A stretch of 64,000 nucleotides of DNA from Saccharomyces uvarum (lineage: Eukaryota; Ascomycota; Saccharomycetes; Saccharomycetales; Saccharomycetaceae): assembly GCA_947243795.1 (NCBI GenBank), contig OX365929.1:682001-746000 (forward strand), written 5' to 3'. Shown here in pieces: positions 1-9,308 of this stretch. Position numbers and translations under genes: made by a program. The first letter of the stretch is position 1; each line of letters opens with the position of its first letter. A model generated the notes under the pieces. The model was not told the origin of the DNA. It was given only the letters and a program-made list of their open reading frames with translations, and made no database searches.

Positions 1-1844
1 GGTCTCCATTCAAAATCACGACCATAATGTCTCCTGAGGCCAGGTGTACAGGTGATGTCATGAGGGATCTAGATAACAGAGGTATTATCACGGGTGATTT
101 CATTTTAGTAAGTGGTGATGTGGTGACCAACATCGACTTCAGTAAAATGCTGGAATTTCATAAAAAGATGCATTCCCAAGACAAAGATCATATCTCCACC
201 ATGTGTTTAAGCAAAGCTACCAGCTACCCTAAAACAAGAACCATTGAACCTGCCGCATTCGTCTTGGATAAATCCACTAATAGATGTATTTACTACCAAG
301 ACCTACCTTTACCAAGCTCTAGAGAAAAGACCTGCATTCAAATCGATCCTGAATTATTGGATAATGTTGATGAATTTGTGATAAGAAATGATTTGATCGA
401 TTGTAGGATCGATATTTGTACTTCCCACGTTCCCTTAATTTTCCAAGAGAATTTCGACTACCAGTCACTGAGAACAGATTTCGTTAAAGGTGTCATTTCC
501 AGTGATATCTTGGGGAAACATATTTATGCCTATGTAACAGGTGAATACGCCGTAAGAGTCGAGAGTTGGCAAACCTACGATACAATTTCTCAAGATTTCC
601 TAGGAAGATGGTGCTACCCCTTAGTCTTAGATTCTAATATACAGGATGACCAAACATATTCATATGAATCAAGACATATATACAAAGAAAAAGGCGTCGT
701 TTTGGCGCAATCTTGTAAAATTGGTAAATGTACTGCTATCGGCTCAGGCACCAAAATCGGAGAGGGTACTAAAATTGAAAACTCTGTTATTGGAAGGAAC
801 TGTCAAATTGGTGAAAATATTAGAATTAAGAATAGTTTTGTTTGGGATAACTGTGTCATTGAAAACAACAGCATTATCGACCATTCATTACTTGCTTCCA
901 ATGCCATGTTAGGAACCAACGTACGCGTAAACGACGGTTGTATCATCGGCTATAATGTCAAAATTGATGATAACATGGATTTAGATAGAAATACTAAAAT
1001 ATCCGCAAACCCATTAAAGAGCGCTTTTTCTGGGATGTACGGCAACGATGATGACGAGGAATTTGGTGAAGACAATGATGGTCAAGTACTAGCTGTCTCT
1101 ATAGTTGGAGAAAAAGGCGTTGGCTACATTTATGAAAGTGAAATTTCTGATGACGAAGACAGTTCTACTGAAGCCTATAAAGAGGTGAACACTTTGAGCA
1201 ACCAATTGGAAGAGTTATACCTAAGTGATGACTCCATTTCCTCCACCACCAAAAAGACCAAGAAAAAGAGAACGATGTCTGTCAATAGTGTATACACTGA
1301 TAGAGAAGAATTTGATTCTGAATTTGAGGAAGAAGATTTCGAAAAAGAGGGTATTGCTACTGTAGAACGTGCCATGGAAAATAACCATGATCTTGACACT
1401 GCCCTATTAGAATTAAACACTTTGAGAATGAGTATGAATGTCACATACCATGAAGTGAGAATAGCAACCATAACTGCATTATTAAAAAGAGTGTATCATT
1501 TCATCGCAACTCAAACATTAGGTCCCAAAGATGCTGTGGCCAAAGTGTTTAATCAATGGGGGCTACTATTTAAGAGACAAGTCTTTGATGAAGAAGAATA
1601 CGTTGATTTAATGAACATCCTAATGGAAAAAATTGTAGAACAGAATTTTGATAAACCGGATTTGATCCTATTTAGTGCATTGGTTTCTCTATATGATAAT
1701 GATATCATTGAAGAAGATTCCATTTATAGATGGTGGGGCAGTGTTTCTGTTGATCCTTGTTATGATGAAGTTAAGAAATTGACGGTGAAATGGGTCGAAT
1801 GGTTACAAAATGCTGATGAAGAATCTTCCTCAGAAGAGGAATAA
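1..1844 (+). CDS. GCD6: eIF2B epsilon subunit, 5' end cut by window edge
   Basis: This is the catalytic subunit of the eIF2B guanine-nucleotide exchange factor, which recycles eIF2-GDP during translation initiation in the cytosol. The frame is open from the left edge, so the gene starts outside the window and about 100 N-terminal residues are missing; the ATG at 27 is internal. The visible part covers the end of the nucleotidyltransferase-like domain, then left-handed beta-helix hexapeptide repeats (about 700-1000, repeated Ile/Val-Gly patterns such as IGSGTKIGEGTKI), an acidic linker, and the C-terminal W2/HEAT catalytic domain. The protein ends in the typical acidic-aromatic tail with tryptophans and DEESSSEEE. 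It matches my memory of S. cerevisiae Gcd6 with scattered substitutions. Identification is very secure. Confidence 0.97.
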   Translation, partial: SPFKITTIMSPEARCTGDVMRDLDNRGIITGDFILVSGDVVTNIDFSKMLEFHKKMHSQDKDHISTMCLSKATSYPKTRTIEPAAFVLDKSTNRCIYYQDLPLPSSREKTCIQIDPELLDNVDEFVIRNDLIDCRIDICTSHVPLIFQENFDYQSLRTDFVKGVISSDILGKHIYAYVTGEYAVRVESWQTYDTISQDFLGRWCYPLVLDSNIQDDQTYSYESRHIYKEKGVVLAQSCKIGKCTAIGSGTKIGEGTKIENSVIGRNCQIGENIRIKNSFVWDNCVIENNSIIDHSLLASNAMLGTNVRVNDGCIIGYNVKIDDNMDLDRNTKISANPLKSAFSGMYGNDDDEEFGEDNDGQVLAVSIVGEKGVGYIYESEISDDEDSSTEAYKEVNTLSNQLEELYLSDDSISSTTKKTKKKRTMSVNSVYTDREEFDSEFEEEDFEKEGIATVERAMENNHDLDTALLELNTLRMSMNVTYHEVRIATITALLKRVYHFIATQTLGPKDAVAKVFNQWGLLFKRQVFDEEEYVDLMNILMEKIVEQNFDKPDLILFSALVSLYDNDIIEEDSIYRWWGSVSVDPCYDEVKKLTVKWVEWLQNADEESSSEEE

Positions 1845-2186
1845 ATCTGAATGCAGGAACTTATATAATCATGTGTGGTCTGTAAAATAGCCTTTATAAA
1901 AGAATAAAGTAAAAGATTAAATAAATATTAGTTGACTACGTTTACAAAAGCTAAATATACTGATCGTAGTAATTCGCCTCGACTGGCATGAGCTCATATT
2001 TTTGTTTATTTTTTTTTTTACTTGCCGAAAGACCTCGTCTTAAGTGGCAAAGAATTGGAAAAAAAAAAATCGAAATGTGTTTGTAACATGAAGAGTAAGT
2101 AACTTAATTAAAAAAGTCACTGACAAAGGACTTGCAAAGAACGACAACCATCGATTGAAAGTTTTTAAAGCTTTAATAACTCAACG
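1845..2186. other. GCD6-TCP1 intergenic region
   Basis: This is the 3' region of GCD6 and the promoter of TCP1, two tandem genes. It holds AT-rich stretches, a T10 run near 2009 and an A-rich run near 2060, as in many nucleosome-free yeast promoters. I see no RNA gene, repeat or convincing factor site. Confidence 0.6.
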
Positions 2187-3866
2187 ATGTCCCAATTATT
2201 TAATAATTCCCGCTCAGATACTCTGTTTCTTGGAGGTGAAAAAATAAGTGGTGATGATATTCGTAACCAAAATGTTTTAGCTACTATGGCTGTGGCAAAC
2301 GTTGTCAAATCATCGTTAGGCCCTGTTGGATTGGACAAAATGCTCGTTGATGATATCGGTGATTTTACCGTTACCAATGATGGTGCCACTATTTTATCTT
2401 TGTTAGATGTTCAACATCCAGCGGGAAAAATTTTGGTGGAATTAGCCCAACAACAAGATAGAGAAATCGGTGACGGTACTACAAGTGTTGTTATTATTGC
2501 TTCTGAACTGTTGAAGAGAGCTAATGAATTAGTCAAGAATAAGATTCATCCAACCACCATTATAACCGGTTTCAGAGTTGCATTGAGAGAAGCTATCCGT
2601 TTTATTGATGAAGTTCTTTCCACAAGTGTTGATTCTCTTGGCAAGGAGACACTAATCAATATTGCTAAGACCAGTATGTCTTCCAAGATTATTGGTGCTG
2701 ATTCTGAATTTTTCAGTAACATGGTTGTAGATGCCCTATTAGCTGTTAAGACACAGAATTCTAAAGGTGAAATCAAGTACCCTGTAAAGGCTGTCAATGT
2801 TTTGAAGGCACATGGTAAGTCTGCTACTGAGTCTGTGTTGGTTCCAGGTTACGCCTTAAATTGTACAATTGCCTCTCAAGCAATGCCTAAGCGTATTGAC
2901 GGTGGTAATGTCAAAATTGCGTGTTTGGATTTGAACTTGCAGAAAGCTCGTATGGCAATGGGTGTTCAAATTAACATTGACGATCCAGAACAATTAGAGC
3001 AAATTCGTAAACGTGAAGCTGGTATTGTTTTGGAAAGAGTAAAAAAGATCATTGATGCTGGTGCTCAAGTCGTGTTGACGACTAAGGGTATTGATGATTT
3101 ATGTTTGAAGGAATTTGTTGAAGCTAAGATCATGGGTGTAAGACGTTGTAAGAAGGAAGATTTGAGGAGAATAGCCCGTGCTACAGGTGCTACATTAGTG
3201 GGTTCTATGTCTAACTTAGAAGGTGACGAAACTTTCGAAAGCAGTTATCTAGGTCTTTGTGATGAAGTCGTTCAGGCCAAATTTTCCGATGATGAATGTA
3301 TCTTAATTAAGGGTACTTCCAAGCATTCTTCTTCTTCGATTATTCTAAGAGGGGCCAATGATTATTCCCTAGATGAGATGGAGCGTTCCCTACATGATTC
3401 ACTCTCTGTTGTTAAGAGAACTCTGGAAAGCGGGAACGTCGTACCAGGGGGTGGCTGTGTTGAAGCCGCTTTGAACATTTATCTAGACAATTTTGCCACT
3501 ACAGTTGGTTCTCGTGAACAATTAGCTATTGCTGAATTTGCTGCTGCATTATTGATCATCCCAAAGACCTTAGCAGTAAATGCCGCTAAAGATTCCAGTG
3601 AATTGATTGCTAAGTTAAGATCTTATCATGCTGCCAGCCAAATGGCTAAACCAGAAGACACCAAGAGGAGAGGTTACAGAACTTACGGTTTGGATTTGAT
3701 TAGAGGTAAAATTGTAGACGAAATTCATGCCGGTGTCCTTGAGCCGACTGTAAGTAAAGTTAAATCTTTGAAATCAGCGTTGGAAGCCTGTGTAGCAATT
3801 TTGAGAATCGACACAATGATTACAGTAGACCCAGAGCCACCAAGAGAAGACCCACACGCTCATTGA
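2187..3866 (+). CDS. TCP1: CCT chaperonin subunit alpha (TCP-1 alpha)
   Basis: This encodes one of the eight subunits of the cytosolic chaperonin CCT/TRiC, which uses ATP to fold actin, tubulin and other clients. The protein is 559 residues, the family length. Group II chaperonin signatures are in place: the N-terminal [11 protein letters not shown] segment (about 43-53), NDGATIL (64-70), the nucleotide-binding GDGTT (95-99) and the [11 protein letters not shown] segment near residue 420. The apical substrate-binding domain lies between the two halves of the ATPase domain. The ATG is preceded by a leader rich in A and T. The gene is in tandem with GCD6, with no sign of co-regulation visible. 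The product is almost identical to S. cerevisiae Tcp1/Cct1 as I remember it. Confidence 0.97.
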   Translation: MSQLFNNSRSDTLFLGGEKISGDDIRNQNVLATMAVANVVKSSLGPVGLDKMLVDDIGDFTVTNDGATILSLLDVQHPAGKILVELAQQQDREIGDGTTSVVIIASELLKRANELVKNKIHPTTIITGFRVALREAIRFIDEVLSTSVDSLGKETLINIAKTSMSSKIIGADSEFFSNMVVDALLAVKTQNSKGEIKYPVKAVNVLKAHGKSATESVLVPGYALNCTIASQAMPKRIDGGNVKIACLDLNLQKARMAMGVQINIDDPEQLEQIRKREAGIVLERVKKIIDAGAQVVLTTKGIDDLCLKEFVEAKIMGVRRCKKEDLRRIARATGATLVGSMSNLEGDETFESSYLGLCDEVVQAKFSDDECILIKGTSKHSSSSIILRGANDYSLDEMERSLHDSLSVVKRTLESGNVVPGGGCVEAALNIYLDNFATTVGSREQLAIAEFAAALLIIPKTLAVNAAKDSSELIAKLRSYHAASQMAKPEDTKRRGYRTYGLDLIRGKIVDEIHAGVLEPTVSKVKSLKSALEACVAILRIDTMITVDPEPPREDPHAH

Positions 3867-4115
3867 TTCTCCAAGTAATTCTGACAAGATTTTTGTATCT
3901 GCATGTAAACTAATAAATTTATATATAATCTAATTATATTTTTCAACTATGTCGTGGTTGCATTCAGCGCTACCTTTCTACGAATTTGCTAACGCTTCCC
4001 AAAACTATTCTTGCCGTGCGAGGTAGCATAATATACGTAATAACGCGTACTCTAATAGAAGTTCGTTGAGTGGTTTTCCTTGAATGCGGAAGCGGGTCCC
4101 TACAGGCTATTGTGT

Positions 4116-4133
4116 TTGCTCGTAAACGAGCAA
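4116..4133. promoter_or_regulatory. Palindromic sterol regulatory element candidate
   Basis: A perfect inverted repeat with 8-bp arms and a 2-bp centre (TTGCTCGT-AA-ACGAGCAA). It presents TCGTAAA on one strand and TCGTTTA on the other, both matching the TCGTWWA-type core bound by Upc2 and Ecm22. It lies about 580 bp upstream of the UPC2 start. UPC2 autoregulation is known in S. cerevisiae; use of this exact site is inference. Confidence 0.55.
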
Positions 4134-4339
4134 GGAACCCTGTTAAAGGTTAACGCTAGCGTTGCATTCTGAAAAGGCAACAAGAAATGAATGCGGAGTA
4201 CGTTTCGTAGTTGCCCTTCCTGCTAAGCCTATTTCTAGACATGATTCCCAGGGCGGACATCTCTCATAGTGGCTGTGTTTCTCTGAATATGTGTGGGAGG
4301 TTGGAATAAGGTTACTTACTTCACAAGCATTTTTTTTCT

Positions 4340-4347
4340 CTAAACGA
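4340..4347 (-). promoter_or_regulatory. Sterol/anaerobic (AR1-type) element candidate
   Basis: On the minus strand this reads TCGTTTAG, a match to the AR1/SRE consensus TCGTTYAG known as a Upc2 target in anaerobic cell-wall genes. It shares the 9-mer GCTCGTTTA with the palindrome 220 bp upstream. It lies about 370 bp upstream of the UPC2 ATG. Confidence 0.5.
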
Positions 4348-4428
4348 GCGCACCTTAGCCGGGTCGCGTCAAATTTTCACCCAACGAATATCATCCTATT
4401 GTCTTTAGTGAATGCGCTTGATAAAATC

Positions 4429-4435
4429 TATATAT
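4429..4435 (+). promoter_or_regulatory. TATA-like element of UPC2
   Basis: TATATAT lies 280 bp upstream of the UPC2 ATG and downstream of the sterol-element candidates, a plausible position for a yeast TATA element with a leader of about 100-200 nt. Assigned by position only. Confidence 0.4.
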
Positions 4436-4713
4436 GCGTCGCCCTGGCAGGACTAGACTAGAGAATACGTGCTACTCGAAAGTCGCGAAAGGGAGGTAGG
4501 CGTTCTTCTATAAAGGTCCATTTTTTTTCTCTCAGACTCTCACAGTTAGTTCCCTTAAATAGCGTTTTTTTCTATAGCCAACTAAATCAGCACAGTTCTT
4601 GGAGTTGCAGGAATTGGCATTTCCCATTTGATCCGTTACTAAAGCGAGTTCGAGTTTTTAAATCCAATTAAATAAAAAGCCCAATATCACAGTTTTTGCA
4701 GTCGCTTAGCAAG

Positions 4714-7482
4714 ATGAGTGAAGTCGGTATACAGAATCACAGGAAATCTGTGACGAAACCTAGGAGAAGAGAGAAGGTTATCGAATTGATTGAAGTAGAT
4801 GGCAAGAAGGTAAGTACAACATCGACGGGTAAACGCAAATTCCACAACAAGTCGAAAAATGGTTGTGACAATTGTAAAAGAAGAAGAGTGAAATGTGATG
4901 AAGGAAAGCCAGCCTGCAAGAAGTGTGCAAATATGAAATTGGAATGTTTATATACTCCGATCCACTTACGCAAAGGCAGGGGCGCAACGGTGGTGAAGTA
5001 TGTCACTCGAAAGGCTGATGGTAGCGTTGAGCCTGAGTCCTCGGTAGATCTGCCAACTATGGTCAAGAAGGAGCAGACGCCCTTTAATGACGTTTCCTCA
5101 GCAATAAAAGCTTCGGGATCATCAAACGATTCGTACCCATCCAGCGCTTCCACAACGAAAAGTGAAAGTGAAGAAAAGTCATCAGCACCTATAGAGGATA
5201 AAAACACTATGACCCCTCTAAGTATGGGTCTACAGAGTACGATCAATAAAAAAGATATGATGAACAGTTTCTTCTCTCAAAACGGCACTATTGCATTTGG
5301 CTCCCCAGAAAGGTTAAACTCGGGAATTGATGGTTTATTGCTACCACCTTTGCCCTCTGCAAATATGGGCCCTTTCCAACTGCAGCAGCAGACTCAAACT
5401 CAGACCCAATCACAGCGGACCCAACCGCAGCAACAACCACAACAGCAACCACAACAACAACCGCAGCCAGGAAGTGGGACTCCAAATGATAGATATGGCT
5501 CGTTTGATCTCGCTGGTAGTCCCGCCTTACAATCGACGGGTATGAGTTTATCGAATAGTTTAAGTGGAATATTACTTTGCAATAGGATCCCATCGGGCCA
5601 AAATTACACTCAACAACAGCTGCAATATCAATTACATCAACAGTTGCAACTGCAACAGCATCAACAAGTCCAATTGCAGCAATATCAACAATTACGTCAA
5701 GAACAACACCAACAAGTTCAGCAACAGCAACAGGAGCAACTCCAGCAATACCAACAACAATTTTTACAACAGCAACAGCAAATACTACTTCAGCAAGAGC
5801 AGCAACCTAATGAAGAGGAAGCTGCTATTCGAGAGGAAAGCAGCAAAAAGATAAAGGGACAACCTTTGCAACCACATACAGGCGAACCTACTTTAAGTAG
5901 TGACGCCGCCACACTACAAGCAGATGCACTATCTCAATTAAGCAAAATGGGATTAAGTTTAAAGTCCCTAAGTACTTTTCCAACAGCTGGTATTGGTGGT
6001 GTTTCTTATGATTTCCAAGAATTGTTGGGCATTAAGTTACCAATGAATAACGGTAACTCAAGAGCCGCAAAAGTCAGCAACGCAGAGGAAGCTCTGGCCA
6101 ACATGCAAGAGCATCATGAACGCGCAGCAGCTTCTGTGAAAGGAAATGATGGCCAATTATCTGATACAAAAAGCCCAACGCCATCAAATAACGTACAAGG
6201 AAGAAGTGCCAGTATATTAGCATCGCAAGGACCTACCGCGGTTTCAACGATGGCTCCTATATCAATGATCGGACGACATATGAACGGTGACGATACTCTT
6301 TCTCCTTCGACGCCTGCTGCGGTGCTGGACGGCAGACAAGGAATACAAGATACTTTGAGTTCTCTAGGAAATTTGACCAAAGTGGCCTTAGAAAATAACG
6401 GTGCAACAATGGGTGTACAAACATCACAAACAAGGAATGAAGATCAAGGCCCACAACAAGACATGTCTTCAAAATTAAACAACGAAGACGGAGATTCTAT
6501 TTCTGTCGGTACAAGCGGTATTTCCAAACTTTTGGATCTTTCTACAAAGGGCAATCTAAACCTGATAGACATGAAATTGTTTTATCATTATTGTACAACG
6601 GTCTGGCCCACGATTACTGCGGCAAAAGTTTCTGGACCTGAAATATGGAGGGATTATATACCAGAACTGGCTTTTGACTACCCATTCTTAATGCATGCTC
6701 TATTGGCATTCAGTGCCACACATCTTTCGAGAACTGAAACAGAATTAGAACAATATGTTTCATCTCACCGCTTAGACGCTTTAAGATTATTAAGAGAGGC
6801 CGTTTTGGAAATTTCAGAGGATAACACCGATGCATTGGTTGCCAGTGCTTTGATATTAATCATGGACTCATTGGCAAACGCTAGTGGAAATGGTACAGTG
6901 GGCAACCAAAGTTTAAACAGTATGTCGCCAAGTGCTTGGATTTTCCATGTTAAAGGTGCAGCCACAATTTTAACCGCTGTATGGCCATTAAGTGAGAGAT
7001 CTAAGTTTAACAACATTATATCAGTTGATCTCAGCGATTTAGGCGATGTCATCAATCCCGATGTTGGTACAATCACCGATTTGGTATGCTTTGACGAAAG
7101 CATTGCTGATTTATATCCGGTCGGCTTAGATTCGCCATACTTGATAACATTAGCTTATTTAGACAAGTTGCATCGTGAAAAAAACCAAGGTAATTTCATT
7201 CTTCGGGTTTTCACATTTCCAGCATTATTGGACAAAACGTTCCTCGCATTACTGATGACAGGTGACTTAGGCGCGATGAGAATTATGAGGTCATACTATA
7301 AATTACTGAGAGGATTTGCCACAGAGGTCAAGGATAAAGTGTGGTTTCTCGAAGGTGTTACGCAAGTGTTGCCCCAAGATGTTGACGAGTATAGTGGAGG
7401 TGGTGGTATGCATATGATGCTAGATTTCCTCGGTGGTGGGCTACCATCAATGACAACGAATTTTACAGATTTCGCGCTGTGA
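4714..7482 (+). CDS. UPC2: Sterol regulatory Zn(II)2Cys6 transcription factor
   Basis: This activates ergosterol biosynthesis and sterol-uptake genes when sterol is low or oxygen is absent; the C-terminal domain senses ergosterol. The first ATG of the frame is at 4714, giving 922 residues; the seven codons upstream start only with a TTG. A basic region (16-43) precedes the Zn2Cys6 cluster with Cys 51, 54, 61, 68, 71 and 78. A polyglutamine-rich linker follows (about 224-252 and 298-369), and the C-terminal half carries the conserved ligand-binding domain, ending in the glycine-rich GGGG and GGG motifs where activating mutations map in S. cerevisiae. It is slightly longer than the S. cerevisiae protein (913 aa), mainly through the Gln tract. 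The paralog is ECM22; synteny next to TCP1 and AHA1 supports UPC2. Confidence 0.96.
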   Translation: MSEVGIQNHRKSVTKPRRREKVIELIEVDGKKVSTTSTGKRKFHNKSKNGCDNCKRRRVKCDEGKPACKKCANMKLECLYTPIHLRKGRGATVVKYVTRKADGSVEPESSVDLPTMVKKEQTPFNDVSSAIKASGSSNDSYPSSASTTKSESEEKSSAPIEDKNTMTPLSMGLQSTINKKDMMNSFFSQNGTIAFGSPERLNSGIDGLLLPPLPSANMGPFQLQQQTQTQTQSQRTQPQQQPQQQPQQQPQPGSGTPNDRYGSFDLAGSPALQSTGMSLSNSLSGILLCNRIPSGQNYTQQQLQYQLHQQLQLQQHQQVQLQQYQQLRQEQHQQVQQQQQEQLQQYQQQFLQQQQQILLQQEQQPNEEEAAIREESSKKIKGQPLQPHTGEPTLSSDAATLQADALSQLSKMGLSLKSLSTFPTAGIGGVSYDFQELLGIKLPMNNGNSRAAKVSNAEEALANMQEHHERAAASVKGNDGQLSDTKSPTPSNNVQGRSASILASQGPTAVSTMAPISMIGRHMNGDDTLSPSTPAAVLDGRQGIQDTLSSLGNLTKVALENNGATMGVQTSQTRNEDQGPQQDMSSKLNNEDGDSISVGTSGISKLLDLSTKGNLNLIDMKLFYHYCTTVWPTITAAKVSGPEIWRDYIPELAFDYPFLMHALLAFSATHLSRTETELEQYVSSHRLDALRLLREAVLEISEDNTDALVASALILIMDSLANASGNGTVGNQSLNSMSPSAWIFHVKGAATILTAVWPLSERSKFNNIISVDLSDLGDVINPDVGTITDLVCFDESIADLYPVGLDSPYLITLAYLDKLHREKNQGNFILRVFTFPALLDKTFLALLMTGDLGAMRIMRSYYKLLRGFATEVKDKVWFLEGVTQVLPQDVDEYSGGGGMHMMLDFLGGGLPSMTTNFTDFAL
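5383..5820 (+). repeat. CAA/CAG glutamine-codon repeats inside UPC2
   Basis: Two imperfect glutamine-codon arrays (about 5383-5475 and 5604-5820), mixed CAA and CAG with His, Leu and Tyr interruptions. They encode a flexible linker. Such tracts change length easily between strains, and here probably explain most of the length difference from S. cerevisiae Upc2. Confidence 0.85.
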
Positions 7483-7583
7483 TAGTCAGTATTTACGGAA
7501 CCAAAAAATTAGAAAATATAAAAAAATATCAAAAAACATCAAGAAAGAAAAAACAACAACATTGTGTTACCCAGTTCACAATG

Positions 7584-7596
7584 GAATTTTCTAGAA
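7584..7596 (+). promoter_or_regulatory. Heat-shock element, three perfect units
   Basis: GAA-TT-TTC-TA-GAA, three inverted nGAAn units at exact 5-bp spacing, the Hsf1 binding consensus. It lies about 297 bp upstream of the AHA1 ATG. AHA1 is a heat-inducible Hsf1 target in S. cerevisiae. Confidence 0.75.
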
Positions 7597-7607
7597 GGAA
7601 AATATAT

Positions 7608-7620
7608 GAAGTTTCACGGA
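7608..7620 (+). promoter_or_regulatory. Second heat-shock element, one mismatch
   Basis: GAA-GT-TTC-AC-GGA, two perfect units and one with a single mismatch, 24 bp downstream of the first element. The pair would allow cooperative binding of two Hsf1 trimers upstream of AHA1. This is inferred from spacing. Confidence 0.6.
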
Positions 7621-7892
7621 AAGGCAAGATGAATGAATTTTAGGATGTCCGCTTACTGCATTATAAGTGGGATATCAACACGACAGCATTTGTATTATAT
7701 AATAGTAGCTCTTTTTTTTTTTTAGTTTTCACGTTTTTAACTATAAGTACGTAAGGAATCGCAGAAAGTATTTGAAAGTTTACCATAAAAACATAAACGA
7801 CAAGAAGGCAACTCCTTTTTTTTCTTTTTTTTTCAATTTGTTATTTCTCTCAGTCTTAATCTTAATTGTTATAGTAGCAAAAGTACATCAGC

Positions 7893-8936
7893 ATGGTCGT
7901 TAATAATCCAAATAACTGGCACTGGGTGGACAAGAACTGTTTTGGATGGGCCAAAGAGTATTTCCAAGAGAAACTGGTTGGAGTGGACACTGGCTCAGCG
8001 AAGGACAGCAAGTATGCCAAAATCAAATCTGTTTCATCCATTGAAGGTGATTGCGAGGTCACCCAGCGCAAGGGGAAAGTCACATCGTTATTTGACTTAA
8101 AGCTCGCTCTGTTGATTGATGGTCACGTCAACTCTAAGGACGGGTCGTCATTGCCATTTGAAGGTAGCATCAACGTTCCGGAAGTCGCCTTCGACAGTGA
8201 AGAGTCAAGCTATCAATTCGAGATATCAATTTTCAAGGAGACTAGTGAACTGAACGAAGTCAAGCCGATTATCAGGTCCGAGTTGCTGCCCAAGTTAAGA
8301 CTGATTTTCCTACAATTCGGTAAAGACTTGCTGGCCACTAATGCTAATGACATCCAAGTACCAGAATCTCAAGTGAAATCGAACTACACAAGAAGCAACC
8401 AGCAAACTAGCCGCACTGAGGTCAAAGGACCGGCTTCGAAGCCAGAAAAGACCGCGTCTCCATCTGCCGCGGCCGCAGGCTCCAATGCCAGCAAAATCAT
8501 TCAAAAGGGGAGCGGGAACAGCACATCTATCTATCTAGAACCCACTTTCAACGTGCCATCCAGCGAGCTATACGAAACATTCCTTAACAAACAGCGTATA
8601 CTGGCATGGAGCAGATCTGCACAGTTTTTCAACAGCACGCCCAAACTAGAGGCCAACGAGAAGTTCGAACTGTTCGGCGGCAACGTCGTCAGTGAGCTGG
8701 TGTCGTGCGAAAAGGACAAGAAGCTGGTATTCCGCTGGAAACTCAAGGACTGGTCCGCGAGCTTCAACTCCACCATCGAAATGACGTTTCACGAATCTCA
8801 GGAGTTCCACGAAACCAAACTGCAAGTCAAATGGACGGGTATTCCCGTCGGCGAGGAAGATCGTGTGCGCGGCAACTTCGAAGATTACTACGTGCGCTCC
8901 ATCAAACTGACCTTTGGCTTCGGCGCCGTATTATGA
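7893..8936 (+). CDS. AHA1: Hsp90 co-chaperone, ATPase activator
   Basis: Aha1 binds the middle and N-terminal domains of Hsp90 and stimulates its ATPase cycle in the cytosol. The protein is 347 residues, against about 350 in S. cerevisiae. The N-terminal NPNNWHWVDKN segment (residues 5-15) is the NxNNWHW motif that affects nucleotide exchange on Hsp90. The N domain runs to about residue 155, followed by a Lys/Ser/Ala-rich linker and a C-terminal AHSA1 (START-like) domain from about 205 to the end, with the WSRSAQFFNSTPK segment near its start. The paralog Hch1 lacks the C domain, so the full length supports Aha1. Two heat-shock elements lie upstream. Confidence 0.97.
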   Translation: MVVNNPNNWHWVDKNCFGWAKEYFQEKLVGVDTGSAKDSKYAKIKSVSSIEGDCEVTQRKGKVTSLFDLKLALLIDGHVNSKDGSSLPFEGSINVPEVAFDSEESSYQFEISIFKETSELNEVKPIIRSELLPKLRLIFLQFGKDLLATNANDIQVPESQVKSNYTRSNQQTSRTEVKGPASKPEKTASPSAAAAGSNASKIIQKGSGNSTSIYLEPTFNVPSSELYETFLNKQRILAWSRSAQFFNSTPKLEANEKFELFGGNVVSELVSCEKDKKLVFRWKLKDWSASFNSTIEMTFHESQEFHETKLQVKWTGIPVGEEDRVRGNFEDYYVRSIKLTFGFGAVL

Positions 8937-9022
8937 GATATATTACCGTATACGTGTGAACATGCGTGTATATATGTACATACGAATGTAGAGCGAAAAC
9001 CACCATGTAGTTCTGTACGAAA

Positions 9023-9054
9023 AAGGCATCCGCGCGGCCCCGCGCGGATGCCTT
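9023..9054. repeat. GC-rich perfect inverted repeat (hairpin)
   Basis: Two 15-bp arms, AAGGCATCCGCGCGG and its exact reverse complement, are separated by only 2 bp. It starts 87 bp after the AHA1 stop. It could form a cruciform or a very stable RNA hairpin in the AHA1 3' region. The CGCG cores could also bind Rsc3/Rsc30-type factors. Confidence 0.9.
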
Positions 9055-9308
9055 GCTCCCTTCTGCGACGTTCGGTGCCGAGGGCGCCCCGGACATTTAT
9101 TACGAAGAGAAAAAAAAAAGACTGAAGCGGAGCAGCGAGGCCGCTGACACGAAACTCCGACGACCTAGCGCCGCGGGTTTCCCCGGTTTTTTTAGGCCAG
9201 CGTTCGTGCTAGCGTTGTGTGGACGGTGCCCTGGCAGGTGAGGGGGGTGGAAATGTCGGAGGCAAAACGGCGAGGATGACCGCGGCGGCAAGGAACGCGA
9301 CGGAATGA

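Larger units (their letters stand above)
3867..4713. promoter_or_regulatory. UPC2 upstream region
   Basis: This 847-bp tandem intergenic region is long for yeast and carries the UPC2 promoter. It holds an 18-bp palindrome built from sterol-element cores (4116-4133), a further core on the minus strand (4340-4347), a TATA-like TATATAT (4429-4435) and an ACGCGT hexamer (4043-4048) that would match an MBF box. The last is far from either start codon and may be chance. No RNA gene was seen. Confidence 0.6.
7483..7892. other. UPC2-AHA1 intergenic region
   Basis: This holds the 3' end of UPC2 and the AHA1 promoter. Besides the two heat-shock elements listed separately, there are T-rich tracts near 7710 and 7820. 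AAAATATAAAA (7513-7523) is a perfect reverse match to the 11-bp ARS consensus, which is expected by chance in AT-rich DNA. Confidence 0.5.
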
